Shown here piece by piece: positions 21,542-29,426 of a stretch of 52,723 nucleotides of DNA (positions within the stretch are counted from its first letter, which is position 1; each line of letters begins with the position of its first letter). This DNA is from an uncultured Eubacteriales bacterium (GTDB lineage: Bacteria; Bacillota; Clostridia; Oscillospirales; Oscillospiraceae), in the NCBI GenBank assembly GCA_900548615.1, contig URKW01000003.1, positions 1-52,723 on the forward strand. The letters are read 5' to 3'. A program made the position numbers and the translations under genes. The notes beneath the pieces are model-generated. The model saw only the letters and a list, made by a program, of their open reading frames with translations, had not been told where the DNA came from and did no database searches.

Positions 21542-22027
21542 ATGAAAAAATGGAAAGCATGTCTCGCGCTGGTACTGGCTCTGGTGCTGAGCCTGAGTCT
21601 TGCCGCCTGTGCAGGTAGCGACACCAATACGGACGATGGTAATCAGGACAACGATATCGCCGGTAATGACTGGCGTACCACCGGTATCGTCCGTGACAGC
21701 GGCACTATCACCCGCGATGGTGAAGATACCACTGTGCTGGTCTGCATCAACAAGGATGACGCGGACTTCTATCTGGACAGCGAGGTTCAGACGCTCTTTG
21801 GCTATGTGACGTATCCGGACAGCATTGCGGAGCCTTGGGAATCCTTTCAGGGGATCGACTTCTCTGATCGGAACGGCGACGGCAGCAGCGACATCCGCAT
21901 GGACTTTCAGGTGGGGGATACCACTATCATCATGATCTGGTACTGGGACGGCACCAGCGAAGAATTCGTCTATCAGGAGGACGCTTCTCTGGAAGCCATG
22001 CAGGCACCGGCCGAACCGGCCGCCTGA
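21542..22027 (+). CDS. Small acidic lipoprotein
   Basis: A 161-residue lipoprotein: signal peptide with LSLAAC lipobox, an Asp/Asn-rich linker and a beta-rich domain (WRTTGIVRDSGTITRDGEDTTVLVCINKDDADFYLD). The signal peptide resembles that of the upstream protein, so the pair may be paralogues or share an origin. AAGGAGAAC precedes the ATG. Function is unknown; both probably face the outer surface together. Confidence 0.78.
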   Translation: MKKWKACLALVLALVLSLSLAACAGSDTNTDDGNQDNDIAGNDWRTTGIVRDSGTITRDGEDTTVLVCINKDDADFYLDSEVQTLFGYVTYPDSIAEPWESFQGIDFSDRNGDGSSDIRMDFQVGDTTIIMIWYWDGTSEEFVYQEDASLEAMQAPAEPAA

Positions 22028-22042
22028 TTCTAACCGCAATAA

Positions 22043-22079
22043 GAGAGCGCTCCGCCAGCAGGTCGGAGCGTTCTCTTTT
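22043..22079 (+). terminator. Terminator after the lipoprotein pair
   Basis: GAGAGCGCTCCG pairs with CGGAGCGTTCTC (12 bp, one wobble), then TTTT. Confidence 0.88.
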
Positions 22080-22103
22080 CTCTGCTATTTTTGAACTTTT
22101 TCC

Positions 22104-22154
22104 TTGTATTTTTTCCATTTTGCGATATAATAATGGTGCAAATATTATAATATT
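22104..22154 (+). promoter_or_regulatory. Promoter and palindrome of TetR regulator 3
   Basis: TTGTAT (22104-22109), 16 nt, TATAAT (22126-22131), then the perfect palindrome AATATTATAATATT (22141-22154) at the transcript start, a likely autoregulatory operator. Confidence 0.65.
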
Positions 22155-22172
22155 GAAATACGATGAGAGGAT

Positions 22173-22862
22173 GTGGTCGCCATCGCACTGACCAACGCAA
22201 GCCTTCCCGCGAAAAAACGGATCCTGACGGTCTGTGTCAAGCTGTTTCTGGAGCAGGGCTATAAGAAAACCACCGTGGCAGAGATTGTCCAGAAGGCCAA
22301 CGTATCCAACAGCAGCTTCCAGAACATCTTCCGCGCCAAGGACGGCGTATTGACCGAGCTGGTGGAATTCATGTTTTCCAATCAGTTTGGCGCGGCAAAG
22401 AAGGTAGCGGGAACGCAGCTCCCCCCTGTCTATGTCTACGCGGTGGAGACCTCCATTCAGATGACGCTGACGGAGCTGAACGAGAACCTGCGGGATATTT
22501 ATATCGAAGCATACAGCCACGAGGAGGCTCTGGAATACATCTTCCGCGAAACGGCAAAGGAGCTGTATCAAATCTTCGGCCCCTATCAGCCACAGCTGAC
22601 AGAGCAGGATTTCTATGCGTTGGAAATCGGCTCGGCCGGTATCATGCGGGGCTATATGGCCCGTCCCTGTGACGATGTGCTGACACTGGAAAAGAAGCTG
22701 GTCTGCTTCCTGAGCATGAGCCTGCGGGCCTATAGGGTGCCGGAGGATGAAATTCATCGTGTGCTGGCCTTTATGACAGAGCTGGATATCCGCGCCGTTG
22801 CCCAGCAGGTCATGCACCAGCTGTTCAGCGCGCTGGCCATGCGCTTTGAATTTACTTTGTAA
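22173..22862 (+). CDS. TetR-family transcriptional regulator 3
   Basis: A 229-residue regulator. HTH region KKRILTVCVKLFLEQGYKKTTVAEIVQKANVSNSSFQNIFRAKDGVL, then a helical effector domain. The start is GTG 22173, but the ribosome site GAGAGG is only about 3 nt away, so initiation may be weak or use another codon. It is followed by a perfect hairpin that overlaps its TAA. No obvious target gene lies next to it, as asnB faces the other way. Confidence 0.85.
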   Translation: MVAIALTNASLPAKKRILTVCVKLFLEQGYKKTTVAEIVQKANVSNSSFQNIFRAKDGVLTELVEFMFSNQFGAAKKVAGTQLPPVYVYAVETSIQMTLTELNENLRDIYIEAYSHEEALEYIFRETAKELYQIFGPYQPQLTEQDFYALEIGSAGIMRGYMARPCDDVLTLEKKLVCFLSMSLRAYRVPEDEIHRVLAFMTELDIRAVAQQVMHQLFSALAMRFEFTL

Positions 22863-22913
22863 ATACAGCAAAACACCGCATACCCAATGGGCATGCGGTG
22901 TTTTGCTGTATTT
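22861..22913. terminator. 21-bp bidirectional terminator between tetR3 and asnB
   Basis: Positions 22861-22881 pair perfectly with 22893-22913; the inner CCC-AAT-GGG extends the stem. A-rich and T-rich flanks give terminators on both strands. Between here and asnB (22914-22983) a 10-codon ATG frame with a ribosome site exists but looks like a fragment. Confidence 0.88.
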
Positions 22914-22983
22914 GAGGAGAGAGCATGGCAATTTATCTACACACCGGTCACGGATAGGGCCATAACCGGCGGTGCCAGTAAGT

Positions 22984-24564
22984 TTATTCGCCGCTGGCGC
23001 CGTAGTTGGACAGCACACGGGCGGAGGGGTCGTCCACATCGCAGCCTTCCCATTCCTTGTTGGGCATCCAGAAGTCCACGATCATCTCAGACTGACCGGG
23101 GTAATACTTTTCAAAAATCTCACGGTACAGCAGCGATTCCTTGGTGAAGGGTTGTGCATGGGCATAGTGCTTGCGGCGCTCTTCAAACTGCGCATCGGTA
23201 TAGCAATCCTCGGCAAAAGCCTTCAGGTGATCCACCATGGAGTGGCCCACCGCGTCGGAGAACGCTGCCTTTTCACGGTACAGGATATCATGGGGCAGAT
23301 AATCGCCCTCGAAAGCGTGTCGCAGCAGGTACTTGCCCTTGCCGTAGATGTTGACCTTTTTGGCCGGATCAATGGCCAGTACATAGCGGACAAAGTCCAA
23401 ATCGCCAAAGGGTACACGGGCCTCCAGCGAGTTGACGGAGATGCAGCGGTCGGCGCGGAGCACATCATACATGTGCAGCTCGCGGATACGCTTCTCCGCT
23501 TCTTTCTGGAACTCCTCCGGAGAGGGTGCGAAGTCGGTGTATTTGTAGCCGAACAGCTCATCGGAGATCTCGCCGGTCAGCAGCACGCGGATATCGGTGT
23601 TCTCGTGGATCCACTTGCACATCAGGTACATACCCATGCTGGCCCGGATGGTGGTGATATCGAACGTTCCCAGCATCTTGATGACGAAGTCCAGCGCATC
23701 CAGCACCTGCTCCCTAGTCATGATGACCTCGGTGTGGTCGCTGCCGATATAGTCGGCCACGATGCGGGCGTACTTCAGGTCGATGGCATCCTCCCGCATG
23801 CCAATGGCAAAGGTACGGATGGGAGTCTTGCTCTCCCGTGCGGCAATGGCGCACACCAGAGAGGAATCCAGGCCGCCCGACAGCAGGAAGCCCACCTTGG
23901 CGTCGGCCACCAGCCGCTTCTTTACACCGGCCACCAGCTTGTCGTGGATGTTGGCGCACACGGTCTCCAGATCGTCATAGCAGAACTGCTTCACCTTGGT
24001 GATATCGTCGTAGCAGATAAACTTGCCGTCCTTGTAATAGTGTCCGGGAGGAAACGGCATCACCTTATCGCACATGCCCACCAGGTTTTTCGGCTCGCTG
24101 GCAAAGGCGATCACGCCTTTCTTGTCATAGCCGTAGTAAAGCGGCCGGATGCCGATGGGATCGCGGGCGGCGATGAACTGCTTTGTCTGGCCGTCAAAGA
24201 GGATCAGAGCGTACTCCGCGTCCAGCATTTTGAACATCTCCACGCCGTACTCCTTGTACAGCGGCAGCAGGATCTCACAGTCGGAGCCGCTGCGGAAGGA
24301 ATAGCCCTTTTCCAGCAATTTGGCCTTGCACTTCTCGTAGCCGTAAATTTCGCCGTTGCAGACCACATAGCTGCCGTCCATTTTAAACGGCTGCATCCCC
24401 TCCGGCGTCAGGCCCATGATGGCCAGCCGGTGGAACCCCAGCAGGCCGTGTCCGGTATCCACGATCCTGCTGTCGTCCGGGCCGCGGGAAACGGTTTCCA
24501 TGAACCCGTCTGTAAAGGCGGCGATGTCTGTACAAACGTCACAATACCCCATAATCGAACACAT
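22984..24564 (-). CDS. asnB: Asparagine synthase (glutamine-hydrolysing), short form
   Basis: A 526-residue enzyme making asparagine from aspartate, ATP and glutamine. Cys2 after the initiator Met (MCSIMGY) becomes the N-terminal nucleophile of the class II glutaminase domain. HRLAIMGL and FFNSGSDCEILLPLY-like segments (here FRSGSDCEILLPLY) follow. The synthetase domain has the PP-loop LLSGGLDSSLVCAIAA. The ATG at 24564 is required by that Cys2; GGAGGG lies about 9 nt upstream. Regulation is elaborate: an attenuator followed by a T-box in a leader of about 355 nt. Confidence 0.95.
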   Translation of the reverse strand: MCSIMGYCDVCTDIAAFTDGFMETVSRGPDDSRIVDTGHGLLGFHRLAIMGLTPEGMQPFKMDGSYVVCNGEIYGYEKCKAKLLEKGYSFRSGSDCEILLPLYKEYGVEMFKMLDAEYALILFDGQTKQFIAARDPIGIRPLYYGYDKKGVIAFASEPKNLVGMCDKVMPFPPGHYYKDGKFICYDDITKVKQFCYDDLETVCANIHDKLVAGVKKRLVADAKVGFLLSGGLDSSLVCAIAARESKTPIRTFAIGMREDAIDLKYARIVADYIGSDHTEVIMTREQVLDALDFVIKMLGTFDITTIRASMGMYLMCKWIHENTDIRVLLTGEISDELFGYKYTDFAPSPEEFQKEAEKRIRELHMYDVLRADRCISVNSLEARVPFGDLDFVRYVLAIDPAKKVNIYGKGKYLLRHAFEGDYLPHDILYREKAAFSDAVGHSMVDHLKAFAEDCYTDAQFEERRKHYAHAQPFTKESLLYREIFEKYYPGQSEMIVDFWMPNKEWEGCDVDDPSARVLSNYGASGE

Positions 24565-24603
24565 TTTGTTACCCTCCGTATATGTGATGATATCAGCAAA
24601 TAC

Positions 24604-24641
24604 GATAGGGCGAGGTGCTGTGCCCCGCGGTGCCACCTATC
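24604..24641 (-). promoter_or_regulatory. T-box antiterminator of asnB
   Basis: On the minus strand GATAGG, the conserved bulge TGGCACC (24635-24629), GCGGGG, a 7-nt loop, CCTCGC and CCTATC. The bulge binds the NCCA end of uncharged tRNA. No T-run lies downstream, so the alternative fold may act on ribosome access rather than termination. Confidence 0.85.
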
Positions 24642-24741
24642 TTTGGCCTCTTTCTATGGCTTCTAACAAAGCCTTGCCGCGGTAACGGGCGGCAACTCCG
24701 GCTCACCTACTCAGGGGTCTCCCCTTTTGGGATCGCGGCTC

Positions 24742-24830
24742 GCCGGGTGTTCTTTCCGTGAGCGTCGCCCGCATGGCTTCCACCGTCCCATGCTCGCTCG
24801 TGGGCGCGTTTTCACGGTACTTTTCCCGGC
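24742..24830 (-). promoter_or_regulatory. T-box stem I of asnB with Asn (AAC) specifier
   Basis: Lower stem GCCGGG/CCCGGC (24830-24825 with 24747-24742); internal loop AAAAGTA (AGTA loop-E motif) opposite AAAGAACA, in which AAC (24751-24749) followed by A is the specifier; then CCGTGA/TCACGG. The specifier AAC matches tRNA-Asn, in agreement with asnB downstream. Confidence 0.85.
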
Positions 24831-24870
24831 TCAAACGCCTTGCTATGGTTATATGGAGGATATCAAACGC

Positions 24871-24905
24871 AAAAAAAGCGTCAAGGAGATCACTCTCCAA
24901 GACGC
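24871..24905 (-). promoter_or_regulatory. Attenuator hairpin of asnB (ANTAR-type hexaloop)
   Basis: Minus strand: GCGTC, a TT/TT internal pair, GGAG, hexaloop AGTGAT (A at 1, G at 4; 24894-24889), CTCC, GACGC, then TTTTTTT (24877-24871). It lies about 15 nt after the transcription start, upstream of the T-box. It is nearly the same sequence as the glnA3 hairpin at 44496-44530. Confidence 0.7.
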
Positions 24906-24925
24906 CTTTGCCTTTGATGGACGCT

Positions 24926-24954
24926 ATTATATATACCTTGCGCACATTTGTCAA
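24926..24954 (-). promoter_or_regulatory. asnB promoter
   Basis: Minus strand TTGACA (24954-24949), 17 nt, TATAAT (24931-24926). The gap 24565-25083 (519 nt) thus holds the asnB leader and promoter and then, on the plus side, only the ribosome site of the next gene. Confidence 0.9.
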
Positions 24955-25083
24955 TCTCCGTTTTACACAACTTTTCCCGTCTCCACCGCCCCATTTATTT
25001 ACCCTTATGTCGAAGCAGAAAAGCCTTGCGCCCCGGAAAGCATCAGGGTAAAATAGAAGCATCACAGCAAAGGAGGCGTTTCT

Positions 25084-25566
25084 ATGGGACTGGAGCTGAT
25101 CCCCGCTTACGGGCGTCAGGAGGAGATCACGACGCTGTTCACAGAGTACACCGACATGCTGATGGAGGCCGATCCCACCGTCCGGCAGTACCTGATCCTC
25201 CAGCACTACGAAAAGGAACTGGAGCGCCCGGAGAGCAAGTACGGTATGCCGGAGGGCCGCCTGTATCTGGCCTATTGGGACGGCCGTCTGGCGGGCTGCA
25301 TCGGCCTGCGGAAGCTGGACGAGGAGTGCGGCGAGCTGAAGCGGCTGTACGTCCGGTCGGACTTCCGGGGCCACCAGATCGGTGAACAGCTGATCCGACG
25401 CATTCTTGATGACGCCCGCGAGATCGGCTACCGGCATGTGCTGCTGGATACGCTCCCCTTCCTCCACTCCGCCATACGTCTTTACCGGAAGATTGGCTTT
25501 TACGAGATTGACTGCTACAACAACAGCCCGGTGGAGGCCACCATCTTTCTGCAATACGACCTATAA
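25084..25566 (+). CDS. GNAT-family N-acetyltransferase
   Basis: A 160-residue acetyltransferase with the acetyl-CoA loop RSDFRGHQIGEQL and a C-terminal FYEIDCYNNSPVEATIFL strand. The layout resembles the YkkB/PA0115-like small GNATs; substrate is unknown. AAAGGAGG is 8 nt upstream. It begins a plus-strand run of three small genes plus a broken one (25084-27092), spaced 5-22 nt apart, probably one transcript. Confidence 0.85.
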   Translation: MGLELIPAYGRQEEITTLFTEYTDMLMEADPTVRQYLILQHYEKELERPESKYGMPEGRLYLAYWDGRLAGCIGLRKLDEECGELKRLYVRSDFRGHQIGEQLIRRILDDAREIGYRHVLLDTLPFLHSAIRLYRKIGFYEIDCYNNSPVEATIFLQYDL

Positions 25567-25577
25567 GGAGCAAGTCT

Positions 25578-25895
25578 ATGGCTACCACACAGGATTATAT
25601 CGAATACGTCTGCGAACGTCTGCCGGACTGCGGTAATGTGCGATACCGGAAAATGTTCGGCGAATACATGGTCTACGTCAACGATAAGCCGCTGCTGACC
25701 GTGTGCGATAATACGGTGTTCGTCAAGAAAGTACCGGAACTGGCGACGGTCATGGCGAACGCTGCGGTTGGCTGCCCCTACGAGGGTGCCAAAGAGCATT
25801 ACATTCTGGATATCGATGACACGGCGCTGACCGCGCAGGTCATTGCGACCCTTGAACCTATCACGCCCCTCCCGAAAAAACGAAAGAAGGCATAA
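25578..25895 (+). CDS. TfoX/Sxy N-terminal domain protein
   Basis: A 105-residue protein matching TfoX_N: YRKMFGEYMVYVNDKPLLTVCDNTVFVKKVPE followed by an ALTAQVIATLEPITPLPKKRKK basic tail. In Proteobacteria TfoX promotes competence; stand-alone TfoX_N proteins in Firmicutes have no proven function. SD AAGGAG precedes the ATG. It lies 11 nt after the GNAT gene. Confidence 0.85.
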   Translation: MATTQDYIEYVCERLPDCGNVRYRKMFGEYMVYVNDKPLLTVCDNTVFVKKVPELATVMANAAVGCPYEGAKEHYILDIDDTALTAQVIATLEPITPLPKKRKKA

Positions 25896-25900
25896 TTTTC

Positions 25901-26476
25901 ATGGATACCATCACCATCCGTACCGCTGCTGTGGACGATGCGGCGGCGTTGCTGGCCATCTACGCTCCCTATGTGGAGCAGACCGCCATCACCTTTGAGT
26001 ACGAGGTCCCCTCGCTGGAGGAATTTCAGGGCCGCATCGCCCACACCCTGCGGCGCTATCCCTATATCGTGGCCGTGGAAAACGGCGAAATTCTGGGGTA
26101 CGCCTATACCGGCCCCTTTGGGGAACGGGCCGCCTACAGCTGGTCGGTGGAGACCAGCATCTATCTGCGGCAGGACGTTCGTGGCAAGGGTCTGGGCAAG
26201 CGGCTGTATGCCGAGCTGGAGCGTATCTCCAAGGCCCAGAATGTGCAGAATCTCTACGCCTGCATCGCCTATCCCGATCACGACGACGCCTATCTGACCG
26301 GCAACAGCGTGGCTTTCCACACCCATCTGGGCTATACCACGGTGGGCCGGTTCCCCCACTGCGCCTATAAATTCGGCACGTGGTACAATATGACGTGGAT
26401 GGAGAAAACGCTGGGCAAGCACGAGAAGTCCCCCGCACCGTTTGTACCGTTCCCGGAGCTTTCCGAAACACGATAG
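25901..26476 (+). CDS. Phosphinothricin/methionine-sulfone-type N-acetyltransferase
   Basis: A 191-residue GNAT of the PAT subgroup: IRTAAVDDAAALLAIYAPYVEQTAITFEYEVPS, the CoA loop RQDVRGKGLGKRLY, and the tail HTHLGYTTVGRFPHCAYKFGTWYNMTWMEK that is typical of PAT/YwnH proteins. These acetylate the amino group of glutamine-analogue toxins or of methionine derivatives; a role in detoxification of glutamine synthetase inhibitors is possible but not shown. Confidence 0.88.
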   Translation: MDTITIRTAAVDDAAALLAIYAPYVEQTAITFEYEVPSLEEFQGRIAHTLRRYPYIVAVENGEILGYAYTGPFGERAAYSWSVETSIYLRQDVRGKGLGKRLYAELERISKAQNVQNLYACIAYPDHDDAYLTGNSVAFHTHLGYTTVGRFPHCAYKFGTWYNMTWMEKTLGKHEKSPAPFVPFPELSETR

Positions 26477-26497
26477 ACCAACCGCAGGAGGGGTAAA

Positions 26498-27092
26498 ATG
26501 ATCGATTTGCAGGCATATCTTGAAAAGAAGCTGCGCGGCATTATTTCGACTTGGCATGCAGATGATATCTATGCCATATCGTTTTTTGTCTACGCGAATG
26601 AGGTATATAAATATGACGGCTTTTCCAACGTTACGCAGTTTTGTAAGCTATCAAACGGAAAGCGATTGCTATGATGCGGATGAGCTTTCCGAGGAGCGCT
26701 GGAATTACGCCTTTTGGCAACAGAATGAAACGCCTGTGATTGAAGCAGACGACGGAGACAAGGGGATGAAAATTCTTTTCGACTGGTATCGCGAAAACGG
26801 CATCGAGCATATCGGCCGCTGCGAAGATCCTGCCGCTTGCTACGATGAAAAAATGCGCTATATCGGCAAAGACCCCGTCGGCTACTACGAGCTGCTTTCC
26901 GAGGTCGCCGAGGTTGCCCGCAAATTACAGGTCAGTGGTTTCATAAAAGCACAATTCGGCAGACCGGTTCCCATCATCCTTCACGAGCTGGAATATCCGT
27001 GGTACTGCATGGGGGCAACGGCAAAGGCCAACCCCAACGGAGAAGCCGATACATTTTTCGCCGCGATGAAGCAGCTTAACGTTATGGAATAA
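26498..27092 (+). pseudogene. Uncharacterised protein gene broken by one extra T
   Basis: AGGAGGGG lies 5 nt before ATG 26498. The first frame reads IDLQAYLEKKLRGIISTWHADDIYAISFFVYANEVYKYDGFSNVTQF. At the T4 run (26639-26642) the frame is lost and stops at a TGA within about 11 codons, but removing one T continues it as VSYQTESDCYDADELSEERWNYAFWQQNETPV and on to a TAA at 27090-27092. Restored length is about 197 residues. The family is not recognised; DIYAISFFVYANE and EERWNYAFWQQN look like the SMI1/immunity-type DUF proteins. Lesion is a single homopolymer insertion. Confidence 0.75.
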
Positions 27093-27096
27093 CGCG

Positions 27097-27147
27097 ATAT
27101 GAAAAAAGGAACCCAAAACCTACGGTTTTGGGTTCCTTTTTTCATAT
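27097..27147. terminator. 24-bp bidirectional terminator before yebC
   Basis: A perfect 24-bp stem (27097-27120 with 27124-27147) around TAC, with A6 and T6 in the arms, serving both the plus-strand run and yebC. Confidence 0.93.
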
Positions 27148-27152
27148 TCAAA

Positions 27153-27887
27153 TCAATCCTGCTGCCAGTTATGCCAGACGTTCTGCACGTCCTCATTGTC
27201 CTCCAGCATATCCAGAAGCTTGGTCATGCTGCGCACGTCGTCCTCGCTGGTCATGGTGATGTAGTTCTGGGGCACCATTTCGATCTCGGCGCTCTCGAAG
27301 GAATAGCCCTTCTCCTCCAGCACCTTGACCACATCGTTGAAGCTGTCGGGATCGGTGGTGACCTCGAACACAGGGCCGTCGGCCTCCACGTCCTCAGCGC
27401 CGGCCTCCAGCGCGTCCATCATGACGGCTTCCTCGTCCAGCTCCTCGTCCTCATTGTTGATGACGATCACGCCCTTGCGATCGAAGGACCAGCTGACGCA
27501 GCCCTGCGCGCCCATACCCTTGCCGAACTTATCAAAATAGTGGCGGATTTCAGGAGCGGTACGCTGGCGGTTGTCGGTCAGTGCCTCCACGATGACAGCC
27601 ACGCCGCAGGGCCCGTAGCCCTCGTAGGTGACGGACTCGTAGTTGTCGGTGTTGCCGGCACCCAGCGCCTTGTCAATGGTGCGCTTGATGTTGTCGTTGG
27701 GCATGTTGGCCGCCTTGGCCTTGGCCACCACGGTAGCCAGACGGGAGTTATTGTTGGGGTCGCCGCTGCCGCCCTGCTTGACGGCCACGATGATCTCCTT
27801 GGCGATCTTGGTAAACGCGGCGCTGCGCTTGGCGTCAGCCGCGCCCTTGGTCTTTTGAATATTGTGCCATTTGGAATGTCCAGACAT
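27153..27887 (-). CDS. yebC: YebC/PmpR-family translation or transcription factor
   Basis: A 244-residue protein with the conserved start SGHSKWHNIQKTKGAADAKRSAAFTKIAKEI and YEGYGPCGVAVIVEALTDNR. The family was first described as transcriptional regulators and more recently as relieving ribosome stalls at poly-Pro stretches. That is worth noting because the window encodes poly-Pro proteins at 12859-13537. AAGGAG precedes the ATG. Confidence 0.94.
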   Translation of the reverse strand: MSGHSKWHNIQKTKGAADAKRSAAFTKIAKEIIVAVKQGGSGDPNNNSRLATVVAKAKAANMPNDNIKRTIDKALGAGNTDNYESVTYEGYGPCGVAVIVEALTDNRQRTAPEIRHYFDKFGKGMGAQGCVSWSFDRKGVIVINNEDEELDEEAVMMDALEAGAEDVEADGPVFEVTTDPDSFNDVVKVLEEKGYSFESAEIEMVPQNYITMTSEDDVRSMTKLLDMLEDNEDVQNVWHNWQQD

Positions 27888-27890
27888 AGT

Positions 27891-28679
27891 TTACTTCTCC
27901 TTCTTTATGCAATATTGTATGATCTCACGGTCATGGGCGGCCGAAAGGGCCACCGAAATGTGCGGGAAGGCTGCCTGCAAACGCTCCGCGATCACGGGGC
28001 AGATCACATTCTCCGTGGGAAAATGTCCCGCGTCGATCAGGTTCAGCGCCTTTGTGTCCAGAAACTCATGATAGCTCAAATCAGAGGTCACAAAGGTGTC
28101 GCAGCCCAGCGCGATGGCCTGCCCGATGTAATCGCCGCAAGCGCCGCCGCCCACCGCCACGCGGTGGACAGGCCTGCCGCAGTCCACATAGCGCAAACCA
28201 TTACAGCCTAAATATTTTATCACATCTTGTAGGAACTCCACAAGGGGTTTTTCGCAATTTAGCGTCCCAACACGGCCAATTTTTTCGTCCGTCAGGGGTT
28301 TTGTGGCCTGAAGGCCCAATTTTTCCGCCAGAGCGTCGTTGACGCCGCCCTCTGCCGCGTCCAGATTGGTATGCATGCAGATGGCGGACACATTGTTTTT
28401 CAGCAGCGTGGTAATGGTGCGTCCCTGTGCGTCATCAGTGGTCACATGCTGCACCTTGTGCCAGGCGCAGTTCATCAGCGGATGGTGCGCCACGATCAGG
28501 TCGGCCCCTATCGCCACGGCTTCCGCCGCCACCGCTTCCGTCACATCCAGCGACACCAGCACCTTGCGTACCTCCGCCCCGCTGTCGCCTACCAGCAGGC
28601 CCACGTTGTCCCATTCCAGAGCCAGATCACGGGGCGCCCAGTCGTACAGCATCTTCTCGATATCGCAAACACGTGTCAC
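27891..28679 (-). CDS. Nif3-like dinuclear metal centre protein (GTP cyclohydrolase I type 2)
   Basis: A 262-residue hexameric metal-binding protein: LALEWDNVGLLVGD, IVAHHPLMN and CMHTNLDAAEGGVNDAL carry the metal-binding His/Asp/Glu residues. GTG 28679 is the start: it shares a GTGA overlap with the trmK stop and has GAGGG 7 nt upstream. The trmK-nif3 pair is conserved in Firmicutes. Biochemical role is not settled. Confidence 0.93.
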   Translation of the reverse strand: MTRVCDIEKMLYDWAPRDLALEWDNVGLLVGDSGAEVRKVLVSLDVTEAVAAEAVAIGADLIVAHHPLMNCAWHKVQHVTTDDAQGRTITTLLKNNVSAICMHTNLDAAEGGVNDALAEKLGLQATKPLTDEKIGRVGTLNCEKPLVEFLQDVIKYLGCNGLRYVDCGRPVHRVAVGGGACGDYIGQAIALGCDTFVTSDLSYHEFLDTKALNLIDAGHFPTENVICPVIAERLQAAFPHISVALSAAHDREIIQYCIKKEK

Positions 28680-29365
28680 AGCGTATCCCTCTTTTCTTTC
28701 AAAATGCGGCAAAGCTCCGTCAATTCTTTTACCTTTACAGCGCTTTCTATCGCAGCAGATTTCTGCAATCCGTTAATGGCCTTCTGCAGCTTGCCGATCC
28801 GCTCGTCCAGATACACACCATACAGCGGATCGCCGTCCAGCAGCACCCCACCGTATTGCTGCGCCAGTGTCAGCGGCGACTGCCGCCCACCCCGGACAGC
28901 AAACACCGGATAGAGATGATCTTTATCAAATACCAGCCGTTCATCTGTAAAGCCGTATCCATTGTCAGACAGCCATTTTCGGAGAAATTCCACCTTTGTC
29001 ATGGGCTGAAGCAACAGCAAATGCCCGCCGTCTCCTGTCCATGGCGCGGCCTCCAGCACAGCCTGTATCGTTTCGCCGCCCATACCGGCAATGACGATGG
29101 TATCCGCTTCCTCTGCCCCGATGGCATCCAAGCCCGGACACAGCCGGAAGTCGATACCCTCCACCTCATATTCCGTCGCCGTCTGCCGGGCATGCTGCAG
29201 CGGCCCCGGTACGATATCCGAGGCAATAGCGCCCGCAATGCGCCCTTTTTGCAGCAGAAAAACGGGCAGATAGCCATGATCCGTCCCCACGTCGGCAAGG
29301 CGTGCACCCTCAGGCACCATGTCCGCCAGCAGCCGCAGCCGGGGCTGTAAAACCAGTTCTTTCAT
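28676..29365 (-). CDS. trmK: tRNA (adenine(22)-N(1))-methyltransferase
   Basis: A 229-residue SAM-dependent enzyme that methylates A22 in the D-loop of tRNAs. LADVGTDHGYLPVFLLQ is the SAM motif I, and TIVIAGMGGETI the DPPY-like motif IV region. The C-terminal helices (QKAINGLQKSAAIESAVKVKELTELC) are the family's coiled coil. ATG 29365 is chosen because GGAGGAAG directly precedes it and earlier residues do not match the family. Forms an operon with nif3-like. Confidence 0.93.
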   Translation of the reverse strand: MKELVLQPRLRLLADMVPEGARLADVGTDHGYLPVFLLQKGRIAGAIASDIVPGPLQHARQTATEYEVEGIDFRLCPGLDAIGAEEADTIVIAGMGGETIQAVLEAAPWTGDGGHLLLLQPMTKVEFLRKWLSDNGYGFTDERLVFDKDHLYPVFAVRGGRQSPLTLAQQYGGVLLDGDPLYGVYLDERIGKLQKAINGLQKSAAIESAVKVKELTELCRILKEKRDTL

Positions 29366-29383
29366 CTTCCTCCAAACAGAATA

Positions 29384-29411
29384 AAACGCATACGGCACGC
29401 CGTATGCGTTT
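29384..29411 (-). terminator. Terminator between the DUF1858 gene and trmK
   Basis: AAACGCATACGG pairs with CCGTATGCGTTT (12 bp), then TTATT on the minus strand. It stands between the two genes and 19 nt before the trmK start, so read-through may set trmK level. Confidence 0.65.
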
Positions 29412-29426
29412 ATCTCAGCAAGTCAG

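Noticed and set aside
22914..22983. 10-codon ATG frame with a ribosome site between the tetR3 terminator and asnB
   Set aside because: Too short, and the stop is directly followed by the asnB 3' end; it may be a fragment but nothing supports a product.
22972..24666. 564-codon plus-strand frame opposite asnB
   Set aside because: Shadow of asnB and its leader; no family signal and no ribosome site.
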